DNA from: an uncultured Kordia sp.
Lineage (GTDB): Bacteria > Bacteroidota > Bacteroidia > Flavobacteriales > Flavobacteriaceae
DNA: 55,538 bases
Direction of reading: 5' to 3'
NCBI RefSeq assembly: GCF_947489565.1
Contig: NZ_CANLEA010000031.1
Span: forward strand, 1-55,538
Below are positions 16,439-25,534 of this stretch, one piece after another. Within the stretch, counting starts at the first letter, position 1. Every line of letters begins with the position of its first letter. The translations under genes and the position numbers were made by a program. The notes beneath the pieces were generated by a model. It saw nothing but the letters and a program-made list of their open reading frames with translations. It was not told the origin of the DNA and did not search any database.

Positions 16439-17905
16439 ATGTATAATAAGATAACAAAAATAGCATGTACACTGCTGATCATTATGAGCATACAATCTTG
16501 TGATGATTACTTAGAAATATTGCCTCCAGGGCAAGAAAATTCAGAAAACTTTTTCAATACGCCAGACAATTATCAAGATGCACTTATTGGTGTGTATGAC
16601 TTATTGTCTACTACGTATTTGAATAATATTTTAGGCGAAATTGCCTCTGATAACAGTCTCTGTGGAGGAGAAAACCCAACAGATGTATTGGATTGGCAAC
16701 AAATCGATGACATGATTCATACACCAGACAATGGCGCGTTGCGTAATGTGTTTCAATGGATGTATGCAGGAATAAGTAGAGCAAACTATATTGTAGAATT
16801 TCAAGACAATATAAGCTTTGACGGAAAAGATCAGATCTTAGCAGAAAACCTATTCTTACGTTCGTACTTTTATTTTGAATTGGTAAAATTCTTTGGAGAT
16901 GTGCCAATGTATACGGACAGAAGAATCACGATAGATGAAACACAGTCTATTGAAAGAATGCCAAAAGCAGATGTATATGCACGTTTGGAAGTTGACTTAA
17001 TGAATGTCATTCCAAATTTACCTTGGACACAAACTCAAAATGGTAGAGCCACTAAAGGAGCAGCTTGGGCATTGCTTGGAAAAATATACTTATACCAAGA
17101 AAAATATACGCTTGCAGCAGAAGCTTTCAATGAAGTTATCAACTCTGGGCAATATCAGTTGGTGCAGGATTTCAATACAATCTTCTTAAACAATAACGAA
17201 AACAATTCTGAAGCAGTATTCGAAATTCAATATTCTGGTACGCAAGAAGGAGCAAGTTTCGGTTGTTTCCAATGTGTTGAAGGAAATGTAGCCGTAGGAT
17301 TTATGGGACCGCGTTTTCAAGGCGGAAACTTTAGTCCGTATGCATCCGGGTTTAGCTTCAATGTACCAGTACAAGATGTTGTAGACTTATACCAAGCTGG
17401 AGATACACGTTTGGCAGCAACAGTCTTAGACATTGATGCTTTTGTAGTATCACGACCAGACGTAACTTTTACACTTGGTTCAGAACATACAGGATATTTC
17501 AATCTAAAATACATTCCATATGCAAATGACAATGTAATTCAAGATGCAAATATCAACCGAAGCAACAACTACAGAGCTATTCGTTATGCAGATGTATTGT
17601 TAATGGCTGCCGAAGCAAATCTATTGGCACCAGCACCAGTGGCAAATCCGCAAACATTCTTAGATGCTATTCGCGACAGAGCTTTTGGAGATACCAATAA
17701 CAGAATACCTGCAACATTAGAAAATGTATTAGCAGAAAGAAGAAGAGAACTAGCGGGAGAAGGACATCGTTTCTTCGATCAAGTTAGAACAGGACAAACA
17801 AGCACTATTCCAGGATTTACATCAGGGAAAAACGAAATATTTCCAATTCCAAGAATCGAAATTGAATTGGCAGGAAATCGTTGGTCACAAAATGCAGGAT
17901 ATTAA
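16439..17905 (+). CDS. susD: SusD-like surface glycan-binding lipoprotein
   Basis: A 488-residue lipoprotein (lipobox Cys21 in S-I-Q-S-C, followed by Asp-Asp, an acidic surface-export signal). The family signature follows: early 'Y-L-E-I-L-P-P-G' and 'F-F-N-T-P-D-N-Y', TPR-like helices in the middle, and the C-terminal part 'R-Y-A-D-V-L-L-M-A-A-E-A' and 'E-R-R-R-E-L-A-G-E-G-H-R-F-F-D'. It forms the lid over SusC. An upstream ATG at 16415 lies inside susC. I chose 16439 because it starts a proper lipoprotein signal 10 bases after the susC stop. Confidence 0.95.
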   Translation: MYNKITKIACTLLIIMSIQSCDDYLEILPPGQENSENFFNTPDNYQDALIGVYDLLSTTYLNNILGEIASDNSLCGGENPTDVLDWQQIDDMIHTPDNGALRNVFQWMYAGISRANYIVEFQDNISFDGKDQILAENLFLRSYFYFELVKFFGDVPMYTDRRITIDETQSIERMPKADVYARLEVDLMNVIPNLPWTQTQNGRATKGAAWALLGKIYLYQEKYTLAAEAFNEVINSGQYQLVQDFNTIFLNNNENNSEAVFEIQYSGTQEGASFGCFQCVEGNVAVGFMGPRFQGGNFSPYASGFSFNVPVQDVVDLYQAGDTRLAATVLDIDAFVVSRPDVTFTLGSEHTGYFNLKYIPYANDNVIQDANINRSNNYRAIRYADVLLMAAEANLLAPAPVANPQTFLDAIRDRAFGDTNNRIPATLENVLAERRRELAGEGHRFFDQVRTGQTSTIPGFTSGKNEIFPIPRIEIELAGNRWSQNAGY

Positions 17906-17932
17906 ACGCTAGAAAAAAGAAAACAATACAAG

Positions 17933-20032
17933 ATGAAAATAATAAAATATGTATTCAGTTTATGTCTAGTCGCACTGATCGTTATCAGTTGTGAAGATGA
18001 CGAAAATTTGGATTTTGTAGAAACGGCAAGCGCTCCTACAAACTTATCCTTACTTACAGAAATTACACAAGACAACACTGGTTTAGTGAAAATTACTCCG
18101 CTTGGAGAAGGAGTTACAACCTACAGTCTTGATTATGGAGATGGCTCTGATGTAGCTGCTGAAATTTTACCAGGAAGCTATGTAGAACATACGTATGCAG
18201 AAGGAAGTTATGATGTTACGCTAACGGCTAAATCGTTAAACGGAAAAACAACTTCATTAACGCAGCAAATCGTTGTTTCATTCTTAGCACCACAAAACTT
18301 AGCGGTGACTATTGAAAATGATCCAGGTATATCAAAACAGGTAAATGTAACTGCTACAGCAGATTTTGCAATGACCAATCAAATTGATTTTGGTGATGGA
18401 AGCGACGCTGTCTCAGGAAATATTGGAGAAACCATTTCACATATCTATGATGATCCAGGAACATATACAATTACTGTAGTTGCTATGGGTGGCGCAATTG
18501 AAACGACCACATATACAGAAGATTTTGAAGTAACAGCAATTGTACAACCACTTACGTCTGCACCAGCACAACCTGCAAGAGCAGATGGTGATGTAATCTC
18601 TATCTTCAGTAGTGCATATAATGATGTACCAGACACTAACTATTTCCCAGATTGGGGACAAGGAGGTCAAGGTAGTAGTTGGGCAATGTTCGACTTAAAC
18701 GGAGATCAAATGCTTCAATACATCAATCTAAGTTATCAAGGAATTGCTTTGGCAGATGGAACAACGGTAGATGTTTCAGGAATGGAATATTTACACTTAG
18801 ATGTTTGGACTGCTGATGTCGTAACGGATTTAGAAGTTTCGCTAATCAACAATCCAGCAGGTTCATCTGAAGCACCTGTAACACGCTCACTAACGGCAGA
18901 TTCATGGACAACTATAGAAATTCCAATCTCGGAATATGTAGATCAAGGATTATCTGTAAATGAAATCTTTCAATTAAAATTTGTAGGAACTCCATGGGCA
19001 GCAGGAACGGTGTTCATTGACAATATTTATTTCTACAAAGAAGCTTCAACGGCACCAACCATTGCAGGAACATGGAAAGTAGCTCCAGTAGCAGGATCGT
19101 TAGCTGTGGGGCCATCACCAGGTTCAGGAGAATGGTTCTCAATCAGTGATGCACAAGTTGCAGAAAGAGCATGTTATTATGATGATACTTATGTATTTGG
19201 AAATGATGGTTCTTTTAGTAATGTATTAGGAGCTGACACTTGGATCGAAGGATGGCAAAGTGGAAGTGGAGATGCTTGTGGAGCGCCAATTGCACCACAT
19301 GACGGATCTGCAGCAGCAACGTATTCGTATGATGAAGGAGCAGGAACAGTAACCATAAATGGAACAGGAGCGTATATAGCGTTACCAAAAGCAACCAATA
19401 CAGGAGAACTTTCAAACCCTGGAGATGCGCCAAGTTCAATAACATATAATGTTACACTTGATGATGTCAATAATATGACTGTACAAATTGAAGCTGGAGG
19501 CGGCGTATTCTGGACATTCAAACTGGTAAGAGATGGCGATGTTCCTACTTCACCATTGGCAGGTTCATGGAGTGTTGCTCCAGAAGCAGGATCATTAGCA
19601 GTTGGACCATCACCAGGTTCAGGAGAATGGTTTGCAATCAGTGATGCACAAGTTGCAGAAAGAGCATGTTTCTACGATGACGAATATGTATTTGGAAACG
19701 ATGGTTCATTCAGTAATGTATTAGGAACTGATACATGGATAGAAGGCTGGCAAAGTGGAAGTGGAGATGCTTGTGGAGCGCCAATTGCACCGCATGATGG
19801 AAATACACCTGCAACATTTACGTATGATGAAGGAGCAGGAACAGTAACACTTAACGGAACAGGATCTTACTTAGGAATTCCGAAAGCAAACAATTCAGGA
19901 GAACTTTCAAGTCCTGGAGATGCACCAAGTTCCATTACATATAATGTCACATTTATTGATGACAATACCATCACAGTTGAAATAGAAGCTGGTGGTGGCG
20001 TATTCTGGACATTCAAGCTAATCAAAAATTAA
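17933..20032 (+). CDS. Surface glycan-binding lipoprotein: two PKD domains, CBM-like domain, duplicated C-terminal domain
   Basis: A 699-residue lipoprotein in the SusE/F position. The lipobox Cys20 is followed by Glu-Asp-Asp-Glu, predicting surface display. Domain order: two PKD-type Ig folds (about 32-115 and 118-200, with 'D-x-G-D-G-S-D'); a beta-sandwich CBM-like module (about 218-365, starting 'G-D-V-I-S-I-F-S-S-A-Y' and ending 'F-I-D-N-I-Y-F-Y-K'); and two tandem copies of a roughly 160-residue domain (about 373-536 and 539-699). The copies are near-identical in long stretches and each contains 'Y-V-F-G-N-D-G-S-F-S-N-V-L-G'. No catalytic motif is visible. It probably binds beta-glucan at the surface and feeds SusCD. 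The duplicated domain also occurs once in the GH16 gene that follows. Confidence 0.85.
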   Translation: MKIIKYVFSLCLVALIVISCEDDENLDFVETASAPTNLSLLTEITQDNTGLVKITPLGEGVTTYSLDYGDGSDVAAEILPGSYVEHTYAEGSYDVTLTAKSLNGKTTSLTQQIVVSFLAPQNLAVTIENDPGISKQVNVTATADFAMTNQIDFGDGSDAVSGNIGETISHIYDDPGTYTITVVAMGGAIETTTYTEDFEVTAIVQPLTSAPAQPARADGDVISIFSSAYNDVPDTNYFPDWGQGGQGSSWAMFDLNGDQMLQYINLSYQGIALADGTTVDVSGMEYLHLDVWTADVVTDLEVSLINNPAGSSEAPVTRSLTADSWTTIEIPISEYVDQGLSVNEIFQLKFVGTPWAAGTVFIDNIYFYKEASTAPTIAGTWKVAPVAGSLAVGPSPGSGEWFSISDAQVAERACYYDDTYVFGNDGSFSNVLGADTWIEGWQSGSGDACGAPIAPHDGSAAATYSYDEGAGTVTINGTGAYIALPKATNTGELSNPGDAPSSITYNVTLDDVNNMTVQIEAGGGVFWTFKLVRDGDVPTSPLAGSWSVAPEAGSLAVGPSPGSGEWFAISDAQVAERACFYDDEYVFGNDGSFSNVLGTDTWIEGWQSGSGDACGAPIAPHDGNTPATFTYDEGAGTVTLNGTGSYLGIPKANNSGELSSPGDAPSSITYNVTFIDDNTITVEIEAGGGVFWTFKLIKN
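19052..20029 (+). repeat. Internal tandem duplication within the glycan-binding protein gene
   Basis: Bases about 19052-19545 and 19549-20029 are two in-frame copies of one domain. They match nearly base for base over stretches such as ccatcaccaggttcaggaga and agtggaagtggagatgcttg. The conservation at the DNA level suggests a recent duplication or gene conversion. Confidence 0.9.
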
Positions 20033-20043
20033 TACAGAAAAAG

Positions 20044-21675
20044 ATGAAAAAACTTAAAAACATATTCGCATCGCTTTTAGGTATCTTGCTGCTCACGGTT
20101 AGCTGTCAAGATGATGATCCTACAGTGGGCGATTTAGTCACACCAAGTAACTTGCAAGTCACAGCAACTATAGTTGGGCAAGATGCAAGCAATCCAAACG
20201 GAGACGGAAGCGGTGTTGTAAACTTTGCAGCTACGGCCAATGATGCTATTACGTATAGATTTATATATGAATCCAATCAGCAAACTGCTGCTACAGGAAC
20301 AGCGTCGTTTATATTTTCCAATTTAGGAGTAAACACGTATACAGTAACCGTAATTGCATATGGTACGGGAGGAATCTCAACAACTACTACAATTACCGTA
20401 GATGTATTGGCTACGTATGCGCCTCCAGCAGAATTATTAGAAAAATTAGTGGGAGATGGTTCTAGAACATGGAGAATCAAATCAGAACAACAAGGACACT
20501 TTGGTTTAGGACCTGTAGGAGGAACTGTGCCAACAGAATGGTACGGTGCACAACCAGATGAAAAAGCTACTGTTGGAATGTACGATGACAGATATATTTT
20601 CAATGCTGATGGAACTTTTACTTTCATTACGAATAATACCAATGATGATGCAGGAACGGACCCTGCAGGAACTGTATTTGGACGTGTAAATTTAATAGAT
20701 GAATTAGGAAGTTCAGGTGGAGAAATCAACGGAGCAGATGTTGAAAACTTACCATACGATGATTTCCAAGAAAGTTGGGTACTTATTGCGCCAAGTGGTG
20801 TAGAAACAATCAACCTTACAGGAAATGGATTCATTGGATACTATACTGGAGGATCACATAATTATGAAATTTTTGATCGCTCTGTACCAAATGAATTAAT
20901 ACTAAGAACAACTGATGGAAACGGTGAGTTTGATTGGTGGTTTATCATTACTTCTGCAGAACCATCAACAGGAAGCAACTTTCAAACTCAGTATAACAAC
21001 TTAGTTTGGGAAGATAATTTTGATGTAAATGGTGCGCCAGATGCAGCCAATTGGACCTATGACCTCGGTGATGGCGGATGGGGAAATGGAGAAGAACAAA
21101 CCTATACCAACGATGCTAGTAATGTCATTATAGAAGATGGAATGTTAAAAATAACAGCCGTAAAAGAAGCTGGAGGAAACTACACATCAGCACGTTTAAA
21201 ATCGGAAAACCTTTATGAATTTACATATGGTAGAGTAGAAGTTCGTGCTAAATTGCCTGCTTCACAAGGAACTTGGCCAGCTATTTGGATGCTCGGAGCC
21301 AATTTTGATACGGTTGGATGGCCAACCTGTGGAGAAATTGACATCATGGAACAAAAAGGACAAGACAAAAATACAGTCTTAGGAACGGTACACCATCCGG
21401 GAGTTTCGCCAGGAGCTGGAGATGGAGCAACAACAGCATTGCCAACATCTACGACAGAATTTCATAACTATACGGTTGAATGGACAGATACAACAATTAC
21501 TTTCTTAGTAGACGATTTTGTATACCATACAGTTAGTAATGATGTTACACTACCATTCAATGCAGACTTCTTCCTAATCTTAAATGTCGCTATGGGTGGA
21601 ACTTTAGGAGGAGAAATTGATCCAGCATTCACTCAAGATTCAATGGAGATTGATTATGTACGAGTGTATCAATAA
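20044..21675 (+). CDS. GH16 beta-1,3-glucanase (laminarinase) lipoprotein with PKD and accessory domain
   Basis: A 543-residue lipoprotein (Cys21, then Gln-Asp-Asp-Asp, a surface-export signal). Order: PKD-like domain (about 30-128), an accessory domain (about 135-310) related to the duplicated C-terminal domain of the preceding protein, then the GH16 jelly roll (about 325-543). The catalytic signature is Glu431-Ile-Asp433-Ile-Met-Glu436, with Glu431 as the nucleophile and Glu436 as the acid/base. 'W-P-A-I-W-M-L-G' and the closing 'M-E-I-D-Y-V-R-V-Y' are typical of bacterial laminarinases with the extra Met in the motif. It is expected to be endo-acting on beta-1,3-glucan at the cell surface. 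It is the last gene of operon 1, 11 bases after the binding protein. Confidence 0.93.
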   Translation: MKKLKNIFASLLGILLLTVSCQDDDPTVGDLVTPSNLQVTATIVGQDASNPNGDGSGVVNFAATANDAITYRFIYESNQQTAATGTASFIFSNLGVNTYTVTVIAYGTGGISTTTTITVDVLATYAPPAELLEKLVGDGSRTWRIKSEQQGHFGLGPVGGTVPTEWYGAQPDEKATVGMYDDRYIFNADGTFTFITNNTNDDAGTDPAGTVFGRVNLIDELGSSGGEINGADVENLPYDDFQESWVLIAPSGVETINLTGNGFIGYYTGGSHNYEIFDRSVPNELILRTTDGNGEFDWWFIITSAEPSTGSNFQTQYNNLVWEDNFDVNGAPDAANWTYDLGDGGWGNGEEQTYTNDASNVIIEDGMLKITAVKEAGGNYTSARLKSENLYEFTYGRVEVRAKLPASQGTWPAIWMLGANFDTVGWPTCGEIDIMEQKGQDKNTVLGTVHHPGVSPGAGDGATTALPTSTTEFHNYTVEWTDTTITFLVDDFVYHTVSNDVTLPFNADFFLILNVAMGGTLGGEIDPAFTQDSMEIDYVRVYQ

Positions 21676-21719
21676 TTAAAATTTACTTGGATACAGCTAT
21701 AACAACCAAGCTTGCTTAA

Positions 21720-21753
21720 TGTTTGTTCTTTTCGAATTCGGAAAGAACAAACA
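21720..21753 (+). terminator. Hairpin at the 3' end of operon 1
   Basis: The 12-bp perfect stem tgtttgttcttt / aaagaacaaaca lies 44 bases after the GH16 stop, and flanking ttgct / agcaa can extend it. There is no T tract after it, so it may stabilise the transcript end or be a weak terminator instead of a classical one. Confidence 0.5.
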
Positions 21754-21878
21754 GAGCAAGAAAAAAATGCAAAATGTACAAAACTTAAGCTTGAAAAGCG
21801 GACTGGTACATTTTCTCAAAAAGGTGATACTAAATCATCAAATAAGCAAAAAATAGAGTAGCAAAATACGAATAATTC

Positions 21879-21900
21879 AAAACGACATCGATATCGTTTT
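21879..21900. promoter_or_regulatory. 22-base palindrome, candidate LacI-family operator
   Basis: The 22-mer aaaacgacatc-gatatcgtttt has half-sites that match at 10 of 11 positions, with a central C-G step as in operators of the LacI family. It lies upstream of operon 2, whose downstream end is followed by a LacI-type gene at 40067. The link is inference. Confidence 0.45.
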
Positions 21901-21965
21901 ACATATCAAAAATGGCACAAAACAGTGAAAAAGTCTATAAACCTATAAAAAGCATATACAAAAGA

Positions 21966-21998
21966 CTATACAAGCACTACAACATTACTACAACATAT
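21966..21998 (+). promoter_or_regulatory. Direct-repeat regulator box upstream of operon 2
   Basis: ctacaacat at 21977 and again at 21988 (11-base spacing) form ctacaacattactacaacat, the same arrangement as 13041-13060 upstream of susC. A degenerate third unit (ctatacaag) lies 11 bases further upstream at 21966. Confidence 0.65.
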
Positions 21999-22122
21999 AG
22001 TGAAAATCAAGTGTTTGCGCTGTTTTAATTAAAAAAAAAGTAAACTTTAAAATCATTATCAATCCTGCAAAATCAGAGGGATTAAATTGACAATAACGCA
22101 ATTTTAGTACGGTTTTATTGAG

Positions 22123-22137
22123 ATGTATGTTTTTTGT
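22123..22137 (+). promoter_or_regulatory. Conserved promoter-like core of operon 2
   Basis: Identical 15-mer to 13187-13201 and at the identical distance (146 bases) from the upstream box. The predicted 5' leader to the ATG at 22333 would be about 190 bases, longer than that of susC. Confidence 0.6.
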
Positions 22138-22332
22138 TGTGGTTCATATTTAAGATTTCGCAATAATAATATATAGTTTTAGTAACAGATAAAATAAGTA
22201 GAGTCTAGGCTCGAAATAAACCATCAAGAATTTAAATAGACAATGTAATTAGCTGAAACGATCTAACCTACCTTAATATAAAGATCCTTCGCGAATTCCA
22301 TCTGACCAAATTAACAAACTAAAAACAAACAG

Positions 22333-25300
22333 ATGAAAAAAACCTTTCTAACCTTAGCACTGATTTTTTTAACAACATCTATGTTTTCTCAAGCTGACAA
22401 TGTTACTGTCAAGAAAACAGATCAAGGAATGAAATTGGTAGTTAACGGAAAAGATTTTATGATCAATGGTATGAACTGGGATTATGTGCCAATTGGTTCC
22501 ACAATTACCGATCCAGGAATTTGGAATAGATCAGACGATGTTATTATGTCAGCACTTGACGCAGAAATGTCATTGCTAAAAAACATGGGTGTAAATGCAA
22601 TTAGGACCTATAACCTAAAACCAAAGTGGATTAAGTATATCTACGAAAACTACGGTATTTACACAATGCTCAACATTACTTTTGGAGCCTATGGACTTAC
22701 CATAAACGGAGCTTGGACTCCACAAACGGATTACGCTGATCCTGCAACTAGAGAAGTATTGATGAAGGAAGCCATTGATATGGCCAATACTTACAAAAAT
22801 ACGCCAGGACTACTATTATATATGATAGGAAACGAAAACAACTATCATTTATCGTGGACAGGAGCAGAAACAGAAGCAATTCCAATTGAAGGAATTGATT
22901 CAAACAAAATAAAAGCAGCACGTGCATTATACAAAGCTTTCAACGATGCTTCATTAGAAGTAAAGAAAATTGATACATCGCATCCAGTGGCAATTTGTAA
23001 CGGAGATATGTTATATGCTGACTTGGTAAAGCAAGAATGTACAGACGTTGATATATATGGTACAAACATGTATCGAGGCGTTTCTTTTGGAGATGCATTT
23101 ACAAGAGTAAAAAATGAACTAGACATGCCAATTCTTTTTGCAGAGTTTGGTTCAGATGCTTTCAACGCAAGAGATAACGAAGAAGATCAATATTCACAAG
23201 CATACTACATGGTTGGAAACTGGAAAGAAATCTACGCAAATGCCGCAGGTGTTGGTGGAGCTCAAAACTCATTAGGAGGATTTACATTCCAATTCTCTGA
23301 TGGTTGGTGGAAATATCTTCAAACAAAAAATTTAGACGTTCATGACAACAATGCTTCTTGGCCAAATGGAGGATACTCTAGAGACCAAGCAAAAGAAGGA
23401 GACAATAACATGAACGAAGAGTGGTTTGGTATCTGTGCCAAAGGTCCCACAAATGCAAGAGGTTTATACACGTTATATCCTCGTGCCGCATACTACGCAT
23501 TAAAAGAAGTTCACCAAGTTAATCCTTACGATAAAGGAATATCTAAAGACTTCGTAGAAAATCATATAGACAACATTCAAATTATGGATGCTGTCCTAAG
23601 AGCAAGAGGAGACAAAGCTGCTATGGGTGGCGGAAGTAACCAAAAAATACGCATAAGCCAATTAAGAGCCGAATTCACAACATTCAATACAGGTGGAAGT
23701 TTAATTACTACGCCAGACACAGAAAACCCGAATGAAAATGTATTCCCAAATCAATTAGGTTTTGATCACATGCAATCGTATTACGTAGGAATTGAAGGAA
23801 ATCCTGCTCCAAACATGAGAGCCAATGTAAACTTCAATATTCTAGGAAATGTTGCAGAAAATCCAATCAACGAAATTTTCTATGAAAATGCAGGAAGACC
23901 TATCACAATTGTTGGTGTTGATGGAGGAAACGATATTGATGTAGAAGTTGCTGATTTCAACAGAGTACGAGTATACAATGCTGAATTTGAATGGAAAACA
24001 AAAAATGCGGATGTACGAGGATTTTACCGTACAGGACACTATCACTGGGGATATGAAGGAGATATCTTCGGGTTATATCCAGAAGCAAACTACGGTCCTA
24101 ACTTAGATATCTACGGAGGTGAAATTTTAGGAATTGAAGTTGATGGTAAAGGAGCATTAGCAGGTGCAAAAGCTGCATTTGGTCCACAACTTTGGTGGGG
24201 AGCAAATCCAACAATGTTATTCAAGTATACAAAAAATATCAAAGGTTGGGATGTTACAGGTATTTATCACAGAGACTTGCAAACAGATCTTGAATTTGAT
24301 CAGACTGGACGTCGTGTATTAGATGCCAATCAAGTCCGAAGTGGTGTAATTCCAGCATGGCCAATAGAAAGAGCAACTCTAGCAATTGAGAAAGACTTTG
24401 GTAAAATTGGATTACAAGTTGGAGGAATCTGGGGAGGAAATCCTCTAAATGGTAGTGTATACCAAGATGTTAGAGGAACTTCTGGAAACTATACAGTCGT
24501 TGAAGACAAAATTAAATCTAGCGACAATTGGGGAGCAAAAGCAAAAATTACATATGAAGGCGGACGATTCAACTGGTACGCACAAGGTAGTGTAATGGGA
24601 TTAGTTGCCAATGGTGGAGCCGATCAAACACAAACTTTTACCGGATGGAGATTAAGAGACTCTGGTAGCGGAAACATGTCTAACTTCTTATCTGGTTTTA
24701 CATATACAATGGGAGACTTTCAAATAGCTCCAAACTTCATGTATCAAAAACCATTAGTAGACGCTATGCCAACAGATGTACAAGCGCCAGGAAGATTACG
24801 TAATGTAATTGACGATCCATTTGCTGTACGAGGAGGAAACCGTGAAATGACTGCGGGTGAAATCTTATTCACATACGATCCTACTCCAGGAACTTGGATG
24901 TACGAGTGGAACAATGACAGAGCAGAAGATGCAAAATTTGCAGCCAACTTAGGATTTGTATTCCGTCACTTACCAACACAACAAGATGCACATATCGGAT
25001 TCAACGCAAATCGTACATTCTTTGCATTCCCAAATACAGTACCAGCGGAAGATTTATGGGAAATCAACTCACGTATGGTATCTAAAGTATCACCGGAATT
25101 AGGAATCATTGGAAACTTCTACTACGGAAATGCACAAGCAAATGGTGATAATAACAGACTGATCAAACGATTTGGTGGAGATGTTCGAATGATTTACAAC
25201 AACATCAAAGTAGAAACACATGTAAAACTTAATGATTGGGGACCATTTGATTACCATAGAGATTTCAACCTAACATATCCAACACAGTTAATGTTAGATA

Positions 25301-25518
25301 TCTCTACATCATTAGGAAAACCAGATTGGTTCGTGTTACCGAGTACAAGAATCGGAATTCGCGGAACATGGCGTTCATTAGACGAGTTTTCGCCAAGATA
25401 CTCGCCAAACGCTACAGCAGGTCAATTCTCAAACACACCAGTATTAAGTCCAGTAGGATTTGACAATGGAACAGAATGGGAAATAAGAACATACATACAT
25501 ATCAATATCGGAAAATAA
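22333..25518 (+). CDS. TIM-barrel glycosidase fused to a large beta-rich (possible outer-membrane barrel) domain
   Basis: A 1061-residue exported protein (signal peptide 1-19, cleavage near Phe-Ser-Gln). Residues about 25-400 form a glycosidase TIM barrel of the GH2-catalytic/GH17-like clan. 'M-I-G-N-E-N' (Glu168) is the likely acid/base and 'L-F-A-E-F-G-S-D' (Glu271) the likely nucleophile. Residues about 430-1061 have no glycosidase motifs; they are a long run of alternating, aromatic-rich strands (e.g. W-D-V-T-G-I-Y-H-R-D, F-N-W-Y-A-Q-G-S-V) reminiscent of an outer-membrane barrel, though the last residue is Lys, not aromatic. It is the first gene of operon 2. The exact family and substrate are not certain; a beta-1,3-glucan-active enzyme or transglycosylase is likely from context. 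Confidence 0.75.
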   Translation: MKKTFLTLALIFLTTSMFSQADNVTVKKTDQGMKLVVNGKDFMINGMNWDYVPIGSTITDPGIWNRSDDVIMSALDAEMSLLKNMGVNAIRTYNLKPKWIKYIYENYGIYTMLNITFGAYGLTINGAWTPQTDYADPATREVLMKEAIDMANTYKNTPGLLLYMIGNENNYHLSWTGAETEAIPIEGIDSNKIKAARALYKAFNDASLEVKKIDTSHPVAICNGDMLYADLVKQECTDVDIYGTNMYRGVSFGDAFTRVKNELDMPILFAEFGSDAFNARDNEEDQYSQAYYMVGNWKEIYANAAGVGGAQNSLGGFTFQFSDGWWKYLQTKNLDVHDNNASWPNGGYSRDQAKEGDNNMNEEWFGICAKGPTNARGLYTLYPRAAYYALKEVHQVNPYDKGISKDFVENHIDNIQIMDAVLRARGDKAAMGGGSNQKIRISQLRAEFTTFNTGGSLITTPDTENPNENVFPNQLGFDHMQSYYVGIEGNPAPNMRANVNFNILGNVAENPINEIFYENAGRPITIVGVDGGNDIDVEVADFNRVRVYNAEFEWKTKNADVRGFYRTGHYHWGYEGDIFGLYPEANYGPNLDIYGGEILGIEVDGKGALAGAKAAFGPQLWWGANPTMLFKYTKNIKGWDVTGIYHRDLQTDLEFDQTGRRVLDANQVRSGVIPAWPIERATLAIEKDFGKIGLQVGGIWGGNPLNGSVYQDVRGTSGNYTVVEDKIKSSDNWGAKAKITYEGGRFNWYAQGSVMGLVANGGADQTQTFTGWRLRDSGSGNMSNFLSGFTYTMGDFQIAPNFMYQKPLVDAMPTDVQAPGRLRNVIDDPFAVRGGNREMTAGEILFTYDPTPGTWMYEWNNDRAEDAKFAANLGFVFRHLPTQQDAHIGFNANRTFFAFPNTVPAEDLWEINSRMVSKVSPELGIIGNFYYGNAQANGDNNRLIKRFGGDVRMIYNNIKVETHVKLNDWGPFDYHRDFNLTYPTQLMLDISTSLGKPDWFVLPSTRIGIRGTWRSLDEFSPRYSPNATAGQFSNTPVLSPVGFDNGTEWEIRTYIHINIGK

Positions 25519-25534
25519 TAAATCAGCTATAAAA

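Larger units (their letters stand above)
21676..22332. other. Intergenic regulatory region between the two glucan operons
   Basis: No gene is supported in 657 bases. It contains a 3' hairpin of operon 1, a 22-base palindrome, the direct-repeat box and the promoter core described as separate features. It then has about 195 bases of AT-rich leader before the ATG at 22333, in which I see no further structure. Confidence 0.7.

Noticed and set aside
20277-20834. 185-residue minus-strand reading frame inside the GH16 gene
   Set aside because: It lies wholly within a well-supported enzyme gene in the opposite strand, has no start context or domain, and its composition (Pro/Ser-rich) is what the antisense of a Gly/Thr-rich gene gives.
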